A stretch of DNA of 35,943 nt, from positions 1-35,943 of the forward strand of contig JAICUI010000034.1 of NCBI GenBank assembly GCA_025935925.1, given 5' to 3'. How positions within the stretch are numbered: position 1 is the first letter of the stretch; each line of letters starts with the position of its first letter. A program made the translations under genes and the position numbers. This DNA comes from Chloroflexota bacterium (GTDB lineage Bacteria; Chloroflexota; Limnocylindria; Limnocylindrales; CSP1-4). Under the pieces are notes generated by a model. The model had not been told where the DNA came from, ran no database searches, and saw nothing but the letters and a program-made list of their open reading frames with translations. Below are positions 17,217-27,309 of this stretch, piece by piece.

Positions 17217-18286
17217 GCGCGACCCTCGAGCGCCAGACGCACGCCCGGCCCGACGAGCGAATGGCCGCCCAGGACGATCGGCACGCGGGCGGTTGCCGCG
17301 CTCGCGGTCAGCTCCGCGAGCCACGGGTCCCGGATCCGCTCGGCGAGCAGGAGGTCGCTCGCGAACCGGTCCTCGGCGGACGGCCAGGCGCGCTCGTCCG
17401 CGCCGACCCGGTGGGCCAGGAGCACCCGGCTGTCGACCAGCGCCCCGTCCGCGAGCCCGGCGACCATTCGCCCGAGCGCTCCGGGCCCCTCCGTGTCCAG
17501 CCGCTCGCCGAGGAGGCTCCGGGGCGGCCGTCGGTTCGGGCGCCCCACCCGGTCGCCGATCGCCGACGTCCTGAGCCCGCGCTCCTCGATGAGGGCCCGC
17601 GTCCGCGACCGCGTCCGTGTCTCGAGCCAGCGCAGGTCGGCGGACGACGTGCGGCCCGCGACCAGGAGCTCGGCGCCGTGGTCGGCGGCTACGGCGGCCA
17701 GCGCGGCGAGACGGGTGCGGACGACGTCTCCCTCGGCGCCGAGCGCCGGCAGGCCGAGCCCTGCGCGTTCGAGGAGCACCAGATCGAGCGGCGAGTCGAC
17801 GTCCATCGCGAGCCGCCGCCGCCGGCCGAGGTCGTGGCACGGGACGCCGGCGACCTCCGCGAGCCAGCGCGGGAGCGCGTTGTCGGCCTCGAGGTCCTCG
17901 GGGAGCGACGCCAGGACCTCGTGCGCGCAGGCGATCGCGATGGCGTCCGCCGAGTAGCGGTGGTTCGCGAGCGCCGCCGGCGCGCTGCCACGCGCGGTCT
18001 CGACGAACGCCCGGCGGTCGGCGTGCGAGGCGAGCGGGATGGATCCGGCGCCGAGCACGACGAGCCCCCCGCTCACCAGCTCCGATGCCAGCCGGCGAAG
18101 CCTCGCGCCAAACGCGGTATCGTCCCGGGGCTCGCTGCGGACGACCACCTCGTCGGCGCCGGCGGCGAGGAAGGCCGCCCGATGCCGCTCCGCCAGGCGT
18201 GGCCGTGCGTCATCGAGCAGGCGCACCAGCGGCGACGCGTCCCGCTCGGGCTGCGGCGTGAGGACGAGGACGGTCACGGGCGGCAT
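17213..18286 (-). CDS. Unrecognised protein, possibly CofC/nucleotidyltransferase-like
   Basis: 357 residues from ATG at 18286. The N-terminal 200 residues resemble the layout of CofC/MobA-type nucleotidyltransferases: an opening beta strand (VTVLVLTP), GGLVVLGAGSIPLAS where a bound-metal aspartate region would be, and AMDVDSPLDLVLL near residue 185, like the DIDTPEDL end of that fold. The signature loop for nucleotide binding is not clear, so the assignment is weak. The remaining 150 residues have ELLVAGRTSSADLRWLE, RTRALIEERGL and VPIVLGGHSLVGPG, unknown to me. It overlaps the methyltransferase by 4 bases and is divergent from folK with a 34-base gap. Confidence 0.6.
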   Translation of the reverse strand: MPPVTVLVLTPQPERDASPLVRLLDDARPRLAERHRAAFLAAGADEVVVRSEPRDDTAFGARLRRLASELVSGGLVVLGAGSIPLASHADRRAFVETARGSAPAALANHRYSADAIAIACAHEVLASLPEDLEADNALPRWLAEVAGVPCHDLGRRRRLAMDVDSPLDLVLLERAGLGLPALGAEGDVVRTRLAALAAVAADHGAELLVAGRTSSADLRWLETRTRSRTRALIEERGLRTSAIGDRVGRPNRRPPRSLLGERLDTEGPGALGRMVAGLADGALVDSRVLLAHRVGADERAWPSAEDRFASDLLLAERIRDPWLAELTASAATARVPIVLGGHSLVGPGVRLALEGRA

Positions 18287-18293
18287 CGGCCCG

Positions 18294-18299
18294 AGTCTA
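18294..18299 (-). promoter_or_regulatory. Possible -10 (TAGACT) for a leaderless transcript
   Basis: TAGACT on the minus strand, eight bases before the ATG at 18286. If used, the transcript would begin at or next to the start codon. The divergent gap to folK is only 34 bases, so both promoters must be compact or lie inside the opposite gene. No -35 was recognised. Confidence 0.3.
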
Positions 18300-18320
18300 G
18301 CGACGCGAGGCGGCGGATCC

Positions 18321-18917
18321 ATGGCGACGGTCAGGGCGTACATCGGCATCGGCGCGAACGTCGGCGACGCCCCGTCGACACTCGCCGCGGCGGTCCACGC
18401 CCTGGCGGCCCTCCCCGGTGCGCGCCTGCGCGGCGTGTCGCGGCTGTACGTCACGGCGCCCGTCGGCGTCGTGGACCAGCCCGAGTTCCACAACGCGGTC
18501 GTCGCGCTCGACGTGCCCGCCGGACCCGACGCGGACACCGGCGCGGGGGCGCTGCTCGTCGCGCTCAAGCAGCTCGAGCGGTCGTTCGGGCGCCAGCCGC
18601 GCGAGCGCTGGGGACCACGCGAGGTGGACCTCGACCTGCTCGTCTTCGGGCGGCACCGCGTCGACGTCGACCGGCCACCCGGAGGCGAGAGCGACGACCC
18701 GACGAAAGCGGGCCTGCCGCTCACCGTCCCGCACCGCGAGGCACAGCAGCGGCTGTTCGTGCTGGCGCCGCTCGAGGACCTGGCGCCGCGGCTCGTGCCG
18801 CCGGGCTGGCGCGAGACCGTCTCGGCCGCCGCGTCGCGGCGCCGCGCCGCCGAAGGCGCGGCCGCGGTCAGGCCGGTCGCCACGTGGACGGGGGACGGAT
18901 GGCGCGCACTCGACTGA
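18321..18917 (+). CDS. folK: 2-amino-4-hydroxy-6-hydroxymethyldihydropteridine pyrophosphokinase
   Basis: Transfers pyrophosphate from ATP to 6-hydroxymethyl-7,8-dihydropterin in folate synthesis. 198 residues, slightly long for HPPK. Seen: YIGIGANVGDAPSTLAAAV (7-25), VSRLYVTAPVGVVDQPEFHNAVVAL, the HPPK signature RWGPREVDLDLLVFG, and VPHREAQQRLFVLAPLEDLAP. An extra stretch (about 118-133, rich in Asp, Pro and Gly) precedes the last motif. No folB or folP is next to it; it is followed by a lipoprotein gene that overlaps its 3' end by 19 bases. Confidence 0.93.
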   Translation: MATVRAYIGIGANVGDAPSTLAAAVHALAALPGARLRGVSRLYVTAPVGVVDQPEFHNAVVALDVPAGPDADTGAGALLVALKQLERSFGRQPRERWGPREVDLDLLVFGRHRVDVDRPPGGESDDPTKAGLPLTVPHREAQQRLFVLAPLEDLAPRLVPPGWRETVSAAASRRRAAEGAAAVRPVATWTGDGWRALD

Positions 18918-19891
18918 TCGTCGCGCTCGGGGCGCTCGCCACGCTCTCGATGGGATGCGGCGCGTCGGGCCCTGTCGCGACGCCGACGCCCGGGCCGTCG
19001 CTCGCGCCCGCGGCTCACGTCGCATCGATGTCGCCCGCGACACCTCCGATGGCCGCGCCGCCGTCGCGCGTGCCAGCGCCCAGCAGGCCGCCCGGACCGA
19101 GCGGGACGCCGACCCCGCCGACCCCTCCGACCCCGGAACCGAGCCCGACGCCCCCGCCGGCGTTCGACGCCGACGTGCCGTTCACCCCGCCCATCCCGTG
19201 TGCCGCGGATCGTTCGCGCCGAGACGCGATCTGCCAGCTCCAGTTCGACATCGCGGCCCCGGCTGTCGGCACCGGCGTGCACCCGATCGCTGTGCTGCTG
19301 CGCGGCGGCCCCGACAAGCCGCATGCCGCCGACTACCTCGCGACCCCCGCCAAGGCGCTCGCCGCTCGCGGCATCGTGGCGATGGTCGCGGACTGGCGCG
19401 AATCGGCCGACTTCGCGGGCGGGGGCCGGACGAGCCTGCGCGACGTGGCGTGCGCGATCGGCGTCGCGAGGCGCGTCGGGGCCGCCTACGGCGGCGACCC
19501 GTCGCGCGTGACGTTGATCGGTCACTCGCTCGGCGGCTGGTCGGGCGGGCTCGTGTCCCTGAGCCCGCGGTCGTTCACGCCCGCGAGGGCCGAGTGCGAC
19601 TCGACGTCGGGCTCACTTCGGCCGGAGGCGTTCGTGAGCATCGAAGGCTGGGTCCCGGACGAGGTCTCCGACGTGGCGCCGACGCGGCCCGCGAGCCCGC
19701 TGCCGATCCTCGTGATCCAGACCGAGGCGGACAGGACCGTGCGGGCGTCGGTCGCGAGGCACTTCGCCGCGGTGCTCCGCGATCGCGGCTACGCACCGCG
19801 GCTCATCGTGCTGCCGGGCGGCGACCACGGCTCGGCGCTGCGCGACGCGAGCGTGCTCGACACGATCGCCGACTTCGCGGGCACGCGCTAG
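18899..19891 (+). CDS. Lipoprotein with alpha/beta-hydrolase (esterase-like) domain
   Basis: 330 residues. Lipobox LSMGC places the acylated cysteine at position 20 after a short hydrophobic signal. Residues about 25-88 are a Pro/Thr/Ser-rich linker. The hydrolase domain follows: LLRGG oxyanion-type turn, then GHSLGGWSGG (nucleophile serine), an acidic residue in IQTEADRTV and the histidine in LPGGDHGSAL, giving a Ser-Asp-His set in the right order. Two cysteines at about 102 and 113 may form a disulfide. Likely an outer-face esterase or lipase; substrate unknown. The ATG lies inside folK, suggesting coupled translation. It converges on glpX with 13 bases between stops. Confidence 0.82.
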   Translation: MARTRLIVALGALATLSMGCGASGPVATPTPGPSLAPAAHVASMSPATPPMAAPPSRVPAPSRPPGPSGTPTPPTPPTPEPSPTPPPAFDADVPFTPPIPCAADRSRRDAICQLQFDIAAPAVGTGVHPIAVLLRGGPDKPHAADYLATPAKALAARGIVAMVADWRESADFAGGGRTSLRDVACAIGVARRVGAAYGGDPSRVTLIGHSLGGWSGGLVSLSPRSFTPARAECDSTSGSLRPEAFVSIEGWVPDEVSDVAPTRPASPLPILVIQTEADRTVRASVARHFAAVLRDRGYAPRLIVLPGGDHGSALRDASVLDTIADFAGTR

Positions 19892-19904
19892 CGACGAGCG
19901 TCGG

Positions 19905-20885
19905 CTACAGGCGGACCGCGGGCGGCCGGTCGCGATCGAACATGTGGACGGTGTCGACGAATCGCACCTGCTTGGACTGGTAGGCCATCACCAGCGAATG
20001 CGTCCGCGCGCCGCCGCCGAAGAACCGGACGCCCTGGAGCAGCTCGCCCGACGTCACGCCGGTCGCCGCGAACACGAGCTGCTCGCCGCCCGCGAGGTCC
20101 TCGGTGTGGAACACGCGCGACTCGTCCGCGTGCCCCAGCATCTTCTCGGCCCGCGCGCGCTCGTCGTCGTTGCGGAACCGGAAGCGCGCCTGGATCTCGC
20201 CGCCGAGGCACCGCAGCGCCGCCGCCGAGAGGACGCCCTCGGGCGCGCCGCCGATGCCCATCAGCGCGTGCATGCCGGTCCCCTGGACGGCACACGAGAT
20301 CGCGGCCGAGACGTCTCCGTCGGAGATGAGCTTGATCCGGGCGCCGGTCCCGCGAACCTCGGCGATGAGCGCCTCGTGACGCGGCCGGTCGAGGATGATG
20401 ACCGTGATGTCGGTCACCTTCCGGCGGAGGGCCTCGGCGATCCGGTGGCAGTTCTCGGCGGGCGACACGGTGATGTCGACGCAGCCCGCGGCGATCGGCC
20501 CGACGGCGAGCTTCTCGAGGTAGGTGTCCGGGGCGTTGGTCAGGCCGCCCTGCTCGGACGCCGCGAGCACGGTGAGCGCACCCCCCTGCCCGGTCGCGAC
20601 GAGGTTCGTCCCCTCGAGCGGGTCGACCGCGATGTCGACCGACGCGACCGCGCGTCCCTGGGGCGGGCCCACCTGCTCGCCGATGTACAGCATTGGCGCC
20701 TCGTCGCGCTCGCCCTCGCCGATGACGATCGTCCCCGCGAGGTCGGTCTCGTCCATGGTGGCGCGCATCGCCTCGGTCGCGGCCAGGTCCGCCTCGGGTC
20801 GCGCGCCCTTGCCCATGTAACGGGCGGAGGCGATGGCCGCAGCCTCCGTGACCCGGACCATCTCGAGGGCGAGGAGCTTTTCCAT
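19905..20885 (-). CDS. glpX: Fructose-1,6-bisphosphatase class II
   Basis: Gluconeogenic enzyme converting fructose 1,6-bisphosphate to fructose 6-phosphate; metal-dependent class II. 326 residues, the usual size. Motifs: IVIGEGERDEAPMLYIGE, VDPLEGTNLVATGQ, NAPDTYLEKLAVGP, ISDGDVSAA, and GGAPEGVLSAAALRCLGGE. Start ATG at 20885 with GGAG eight bases upstream (20894-20897). It lies 58 bases after purH on the same strand and is probably its operon partner. Some class II enzymes also act on sedoheptulose bisphosphate; this cannot be read from sequence alone. Confidence 0.96.
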   Translation of the reverse strand: MEKLLALEMVRVTEAAAIASARYMGKGARPEADLAATEAMRATMDETDLAGTIVIGEGERDEAPMLYIGEQVGPPQGRAVASVDIAVDPLEGTNLVATGQGGALTVLAASEQGGLTNAPDTYLEKLAVGPIAAGCVDITVSPAENCHRIAEALRRKVTDITVIILDRPRHEALIAEVRGTGARIKLISDGDVSAAISCAVQGTGMHALMGIGGAPEGVLSAAALRCLGGEIQARFRFRNDDERARAEKMLGHADESRVFHTEDLAGGEQLVFAATGVTSGELLQGVRFFGGGARTHSLVMAYQSKQVRFVDTVHMFDRDRPPAVRL

Positions 20886-20943
20886 GGGGGCGTCTCCGGC
20901 GGTGGCTTGCTGGTGCGTCGCCTCCGCCGTCGGAGGTCGGTCG

Positions 20944-22491
20944 TCAGTGTCGGAAGTGGCGCTTTCCCGTGAACACCATCGCGAGGTGGTGGCGGTTGGC
21001 GACCTCGATCGCCATCTCGTCGCGGATCGAGCCACCCGGCTGGATGATCGCCGTCACGCCCGCGTTCGCCGCGATCTGGATGCCGTCCGGGAACGGGAAG
21101 TACGCATCGGACGCCATGACCGCCAGCTTCGCCCGATCGCCGGCCCGGCGGAGCGCGATGTCGACCGCCACGTTGCGTGAGGCCTGCGCCGCGCCGATGC
21201 CCACGGTCGCGCCGTTGCGCGCGAGGACGATCGCGTTCGAGCGCACCTGGCGCACCGCGCGCCACGCGAACAGGAGGTCGGTCAGCTCGCCGAGCGTCGG
21301 GTGGCGACGGGTGACGACCTGGAGCTGGCCGCGATCCAGGTCCACGGCGTCGAGCGCCTCGACGAGCAGGCCGCCCCCGACGCGCTTGAAGTCGAGGTTC
21401 GCGATTCCGTAGTCGCGCATCCCCTCCGCCGGTGACGGCGGGACGGCGAGCAGCTCGAGGCCGTGCTTCTGGCGCAGGATCTCGAGCGCCTCGTCGCTGA
21501 ACGACGGCGCGATGACCGCCTCGTACGAGTTGGCGGCGATCTCGCGCGCGGTGGCCTCGTCCAGCTCGCGGTTGACGCCGACGATGCCGCCGAACGACGC
21601 GACGGGGTCCGTGTCGAGCGCGTGGAGGTACGCCTCGACGAGCGTCTCCGCCGATGCGAGCCCGACCGGGTCCGTGTGCTTCGTGATCGCCACGCTGGGC
21701 GCCGTGTAGTCGGACGCGATCCGGTACGCCGCGTCGAGGTCCATCAGGTTGTTGAAGGTCGGTGGCTCGCCGTGGAGCTGCGCCGCGTCGGCGAGCGACC
21801 CGGAGCGGTGCGTCGTCTCGCGGTAGAACGCCGCGCGCTGGTGCGGGTTCTCGCCGTACGGCAGGTCGGCGACCTTCTCGAGGACGAGCGACAGGCGCTG
21901 CGGGTACGTGTTGTTCGAGATCTGGTTGAGGTAGGCCGCGATCTCCGCGTAGTACGCCGCCACGATGCCGAACGCCTCCGCCGCGAGCCGATAGCGCGTG
22001 TCCGCCGACACCTGGCCCAGCGACCGCAGCTCCTCGAGCAGCGCCGGGTAGTGGGCGGGCGACGGGACCGGGGCGACGCCCGCCGCGTTGCGCGCAGCCG
22101 CCCCGAGCAGCGCCGCGCCGGCGACGTCGATGAGCTCGATCGCCTCGTCGATGCCGATGTGCGACCGGCCCACCTCGGGCGCGAACGGCTTGACGTTGAC
22201 GACGACGAGGTCGATGGTCCCGATGCCGTGCTCCGAGAGCTGGAGCAGCTGCTCGTCCCGGTCGCGGCGAGCGAGGATCCCCGCGTAGATCGCCGGGTGG
22301 AACGTCCGGACCTGGCCGCCGACGAGCGGCGGGACCTCGGTCAGGTCGGTGACCGACGCCGCCTCGATCCCGTCGGCCGCGAGATGCTCCCGCGTGCCGT
22401 CGGTGGCGACGAGCTCGACGCCCAGGGACTGGAGGTCGCGGGCGAACGCGCTCAGGCCCTCACGATTGGCGACGGAGAGCAGCGCTCGCAC
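20944..22491 (-). CDS. purH: PurH, AICAR transformylase/IMP cyclohydrolase, divergent cyclohydrolase half
   Basis: Last two steps of purine synthesis. 515 residues, normal length. The C-terminal transformylase domain is clear: LPYGENPHQRAAFY (210-223), NNLMDLDAAYRIA, K271-H272 in AITKHTDPVG, PFPDGIQIAANAGVTAIIQPGGSIRDE and the VFTGKRHFRH end. The common KHTNPCG reads KHTDPVG. In the N-terminal MGS-like domain several usually invariant residues differ: VKTLHP is VRTFHP (62), VVNLYPF is VVNVKPF (101), and RAAAKN is GAAARN (134), while the aspartate at 122 remains. Start GTG at 22491 with GGAGG ten bases upstream. Cyclohydrolase activity is less certain than transformylase activity. Confidence 0.93.
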   Translation of the reverse strand: MRALLSVANREGLSAFARDLQSLGVELVATDGTREHLAADGIEAASVTDLTEVPPLVGGQVRTFHPAIYAGILARRDRDEQLLQLSEHGIGTIDLVVVNVKPFAPEVGRSHIGIDEAIELIDVAGAALLGAAARNAAGVAPVPSPAHYPALLEELRSLGQVSADTRYRLAAEAFGIVAAYYAEIAAYLNQISNNTYPQRLSLVLEKVADLPYGENPHQRAAFYRETTHRSGSLADAAQLHGEPPTFNNLMDLDAAYRIASDYTAPSVAITKHTDPVGLASAETLVEAYLHALDTDPVASFGGIVGVNRELDEATAREIAANSYEAVIAPSFSDEALEILRQKHGLELLAVPPSPAEGMRDYGIANLDFKRVGGGLLVEALDAVDLDRGQLQVVTRRHPTLGELTDLLFAWRAVRQVRSNAIVLARNGATVGIGAAQASRNVAVDIALRRAGDRAKLAVMASDAYFPFPDGIQIAANAGVTAIIQPGGSIRDEMAIEVANRHHLAMVFTGKRHFRH

Positions 22492-22590
22492 GTGCGCGGT
22501 TCCTCCACGGCGGTCCGTCCGGGCAGCGACCTCGGCACGACCGGAACGGGGGTCCCAAGGACCGGTCCAGCCCGAGGGCGCGACGTCGGC

Positions 22591-22623
22591 GCGAGTATAC
22601 CGTGGCCCCCGTGGCATACTCGC
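22591..22623. promoter_or_regulatory. Symmetrical divergent promoter/operator between purH and a membrane protein
   Basis: Perfect 8-bp inverted repeat GCGAGTAT (22591-22598) and ATACTCGC (22616-22623), 17 bases apart. Each arm contains a -10-like hexamer for one direction: TATACT on the minus strand (22594-22599) towards purH and CATACT on the plus strand (22615-22620) towards the gene at 22673. No TTGACA-like -35 is present, and the symmetry could equally be a regulator site covering both promoters. Confidence 0.5.
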
Positions 22624-22672
22624 ACGGCCCATCGACCCCGCCGGGCCGCCCGGCATTGCGGAGATCGCGCGC

Positions 22673-23104
22673 GTGCTCCTCTGGCCCTGGGAGTACCTGT
22701 TCCAGGCGTTCGACAAGACGAACTTCCCGGACCTGTACAACCTGATCCTGATCGCGGCCATCGGCCTGCTGATCGTGTCGGTCGTGTTCTACAACGTCCG
22801 CACCCGGCAGCTGCACCGCCACCAGGTCTACGTCCAGATGTACGAGTGGCTGCTCTGGACGTGCGTCATCGTGTCGAGCCTGCTGATCATCTACTGGATC
22901 TTCCGGTTCGACTGGATCATCGTCCTGTCAACGATCGTGACGGGCCTCGTCGTGCTCGTGTGGATCCGGTTCTTCCGGTTCCCGCCGTACTTCCAGGCGT
23001 ACGAGCGCCAGCTCGCGAAGCAGCGCTACTACTCGCGGCAGCGGTTCACGCACCCCGAGGCCACGATCCGCACCAAGTCCGCGCGCCGGCGCCGCCGCCG
23101 CTGA
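22673..23104 (+). CDS. Small membrane protein with basic tail, unrecognised
   Basis: 143 residues from GTG at 22673, chosen because GGAG lies nine bases upstream (22660-22663) and the protein then opens VLLWPWEYLFQAF. Three hydrophobic segments at about 20-41, 61-78 and 83-104, then a tail rich in Arg, Lys, Tyr and Gln ending in RRRRRR. The tail, probably cytoplasmic, might touch RNA, DNA or membrane. Family not recognised. It is divergent from purH and 17 bases ahead of the cupin gene, so the two are probably co-transcribed. Confidence 0.7.
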   Translation: MLLWPWEYLFQAFDKTNFPDLYNLILIAAIGLLIVSVVFYNVRTRQLHRHQVYVQMYEWLLWTCVIVSSLLIIYWIFRFDWIIVLSTIVTGLVVLVWIRFFRFPPYFQAYERQLAKQRYYSRQRFTHPEATIRTKSARRRRRR

Positions 23105-23121
23105 CGGCCGGGCGGTCGACG

Positions 23122-23601
23122 ATGCCGATCGAGGTCCGCCGCTTCGGGGTCGGCCACCGCCGGCCGGAGGGGCCGCCCGGGACGACCGGGATCGAGGGCC
23201 AGGTCATCGAGACGTCCCCGTCGGGTGTGATCGCGGAGCTCGCGTTCGGGCGCAACGCGCGCATCACGCCCCACTCGAACCCCAACGCGAGCTGGTTCAT
23301 CGTGATCGAGGGCGGCGGCTGGGTCGGCGTGGGCGACGACCGCACCCGGGTCCAGGCCGGCGAGGCCGTCGCGTGGCCGGCGGACGTCGTGCACGCGGCG
23401 TGGACCGAGGGCACGCACATGCGCGCGATCGTCGTGGAGTTCCCCCCTCCGATGCTCGCGCTGCCGGTCATCGAGGGCGAGGCGCTGGAGCTGGAGCCGG
23501 GAACCCGGCCCGCGACCCGTGGCGAGGGCCGCCTCGCGCCGCCGTCCCGCCCGGCACCCGACGCGGCGCCCCCCGACGGGGTCGAGGGCGAGCCACGCTG
23601 A
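23122..23601 (+). CDS. Cupin-domain protein
   Basis: 159 residues from ATG at 23122. A single small cupin barrel spans about 25-110: histidine in ARITPHSNPNASWFIVIEG matching cupin motif 1 loosely, then VQAGEAVAWPADVVHAAWTEG matching motif 2 with its histidine. The C-terminal 45 residues are Pro/Ala/Arg-rich and likely disordered. Ligand and activity unknown; the motif-1 metal set is incomplete, so metal binding is uncertain. It follows the small membrane protein gene closely. Confidence 0.8.
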   Translation: MPIEVRRFGVGHRRPEGPPGTTGIEGQVIETSPSGVIAELAFGRNARITPHSNPNASWFIVIEGGGWVGVGDDRTRVQAGEAVAWPADVVHAAWTEGTHMRAIVVEFPPPMLALPVIEGEALELEPGTRPATRGEGRLAPPSRPAPDAAPPDGVEGEPR

Positions 23602-23751
23602 GCCCCGCGGTGGCGAGGACGCGCGGCAACATCGCGTGGAACATCGGCCACGACACGCCGATCAGCCGCGTCGACATGGAGCGGACCCACGAGGTCGCGT
23701 GGGCCGACCTTGGCGCCTCGTTCTTCCGTCCGCCCTGGCTGTCGATCCCGA

Positions 23752-23845
23752 GTGACCTTGTCGAGCTTGCCGAAGCGCTGACAAGTCACGCCCCAACCGC
23801 CCGCGGACGGGCGGTCGGCGGGACTTGTCATCACCGTGACAGGTC
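23752..23845. repeat. Overlapping inverted repeats in a convergent intergenic region
   Basis: Four related segments: 1, GTGACCTTGTC at 23752-23762; 2, TGACAAGTCAC at 23779-23789; 3, GACTTGTCA at 23822-23830; 4, TGACAGGTC at 23837-23845. Segment 1 can pair with 2 (one bulge), 2 with 3 (nine perfect pairs), or 3 with 4 (eight pairs plus one wobble), so the hairpins exclude each other. Inside the 2:3 pairing lies another perfect hairpin, ACCGCCCG-CGGA-CGGGCGGT (23796-23815). No T tract follows. The rest of the 257-base gap (23602-23858) between the ends of the cupin and NUDIX genes shows no gene I can support. Confidence 0.6.
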
Positions 23846-23858
23846 GGACAAGACGCCG

Positions 23859-24497
23859 TCAGCGTCCGAGCCACGCTCCCAGCCGCCCGAGCACCATCGC
23901 GGTCATCCCCCACACCGCGAGCCCCTCGACGGGATACGCGGCGTAGCGCAGGTCCCAGCCGCGGACCTGGCGCTCCACCCACTGGAGCTCGCCGCCGGGC
24001 AGGAACGCCGACACCGGCGGCTCGAGGATCGTCGCGACCTCGGTGGGCTGGGGGACGAGCCGCGGCCGGCGTGCGGCCACGGCGACGACCGGCGTGACGG
24101 CGAAGTTCGACACCGGGATCCAGTGGCCGGGCAGCTGGCCGAGCACGCGGACGCCGGCCTGTTCGGGGTCGAGCCCGACCTCCTCGGCCGCCTCGCGCAT
24201 CGCGGTGGCGACGAGGTCCTCGTCCTGCGGCTCGGAGCTGCCGCCCGGAAACGACACCTCGCCCGCGTGGTGTCCGCCGCGGTCGACGCGCTCGGTCAGG
24301 ACCAGCCGCGCCTCCCCGTGCTCGTCGGGGAACAGCAGCACGAGGACGGCGGCGGGGCGCGCCGTCGAGGCCTGGTCCAGCGACAGGCGTGGCCGTGGCT
24401 CGCCCGAGTCCCGGAACACGGGGATCAGGGCGGCCGGCGGGTCGGGGAGGACGTCCGGGAGCGGCTCGAGGCGACGGACCGCCTCCTCGAACCGCAT
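23859..24497 (-). CDS. NUDIX hydrolase, CoA pyrophosphatase (NudL)-like
   Basis: 212 residues from ATG at 24497 (MRFEEAVRRLEPL); a longer frame would overlap clpB without support. The Nudix box is complete: G-x5-E-x7-REAAEEVGL at about 96-118. Just before it, HHAGEVSFPGG matches the UPF0035-type motif of NudL-like enzymes that cleave coenzyme A to phosphopantetheine and 3',5'-ADP. Substrate is inferred from that motif. It starts 22 bases after the clpB stop and is likely the last gene of the stress cluster, converging on the cupin gene. Confidence 0.88.
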   Translation of the reverse strand: MRFEEAVRRLEPLPDVLPDPPAALIPVFRDSGEPRPRLSLDQASTARPAAVLVLLFPDEHGEARLVLTERVDRGGHHAGEVSFPGGSSEPQDEDLVATAMREAAEEVGLDPEQAGVRVLGQLPGHWIPVSNFAVTPVVAVAARRPRLVPQPTEVATILEPPVSAFLPGGELQWVERQVRGWDLRYAAYPVEGLAVWGMTAMVLGRLGAWLGR

Positions 24498-24519
24498 CCC
24501 GCCGACGGGCTCGAACGGG

Positions 24520-27261
<2,742 letters not shown>

Positions 27262-27309
27262 CGGTCAGGTTCTCGTTCTCGGGGGTCGTCGTTCGCGTGA
27301 TCGGGGTGA

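Noticed and set aside
23796-23815. Intrinsic terminator for the cupin or NUDIX gene
   Set aside because: The GC-rich hairpin is strong but has no T tract on either strand, so it was recorded only as part of the inverted-repeat set.
23602-23858. Possible short gene in the cupin-NUDIX gap
   Set aside because: Both strands stay open over part of it, but no start with a ribosome binding site and no recognisable motif was found; the hairpin chain explains the second half better.
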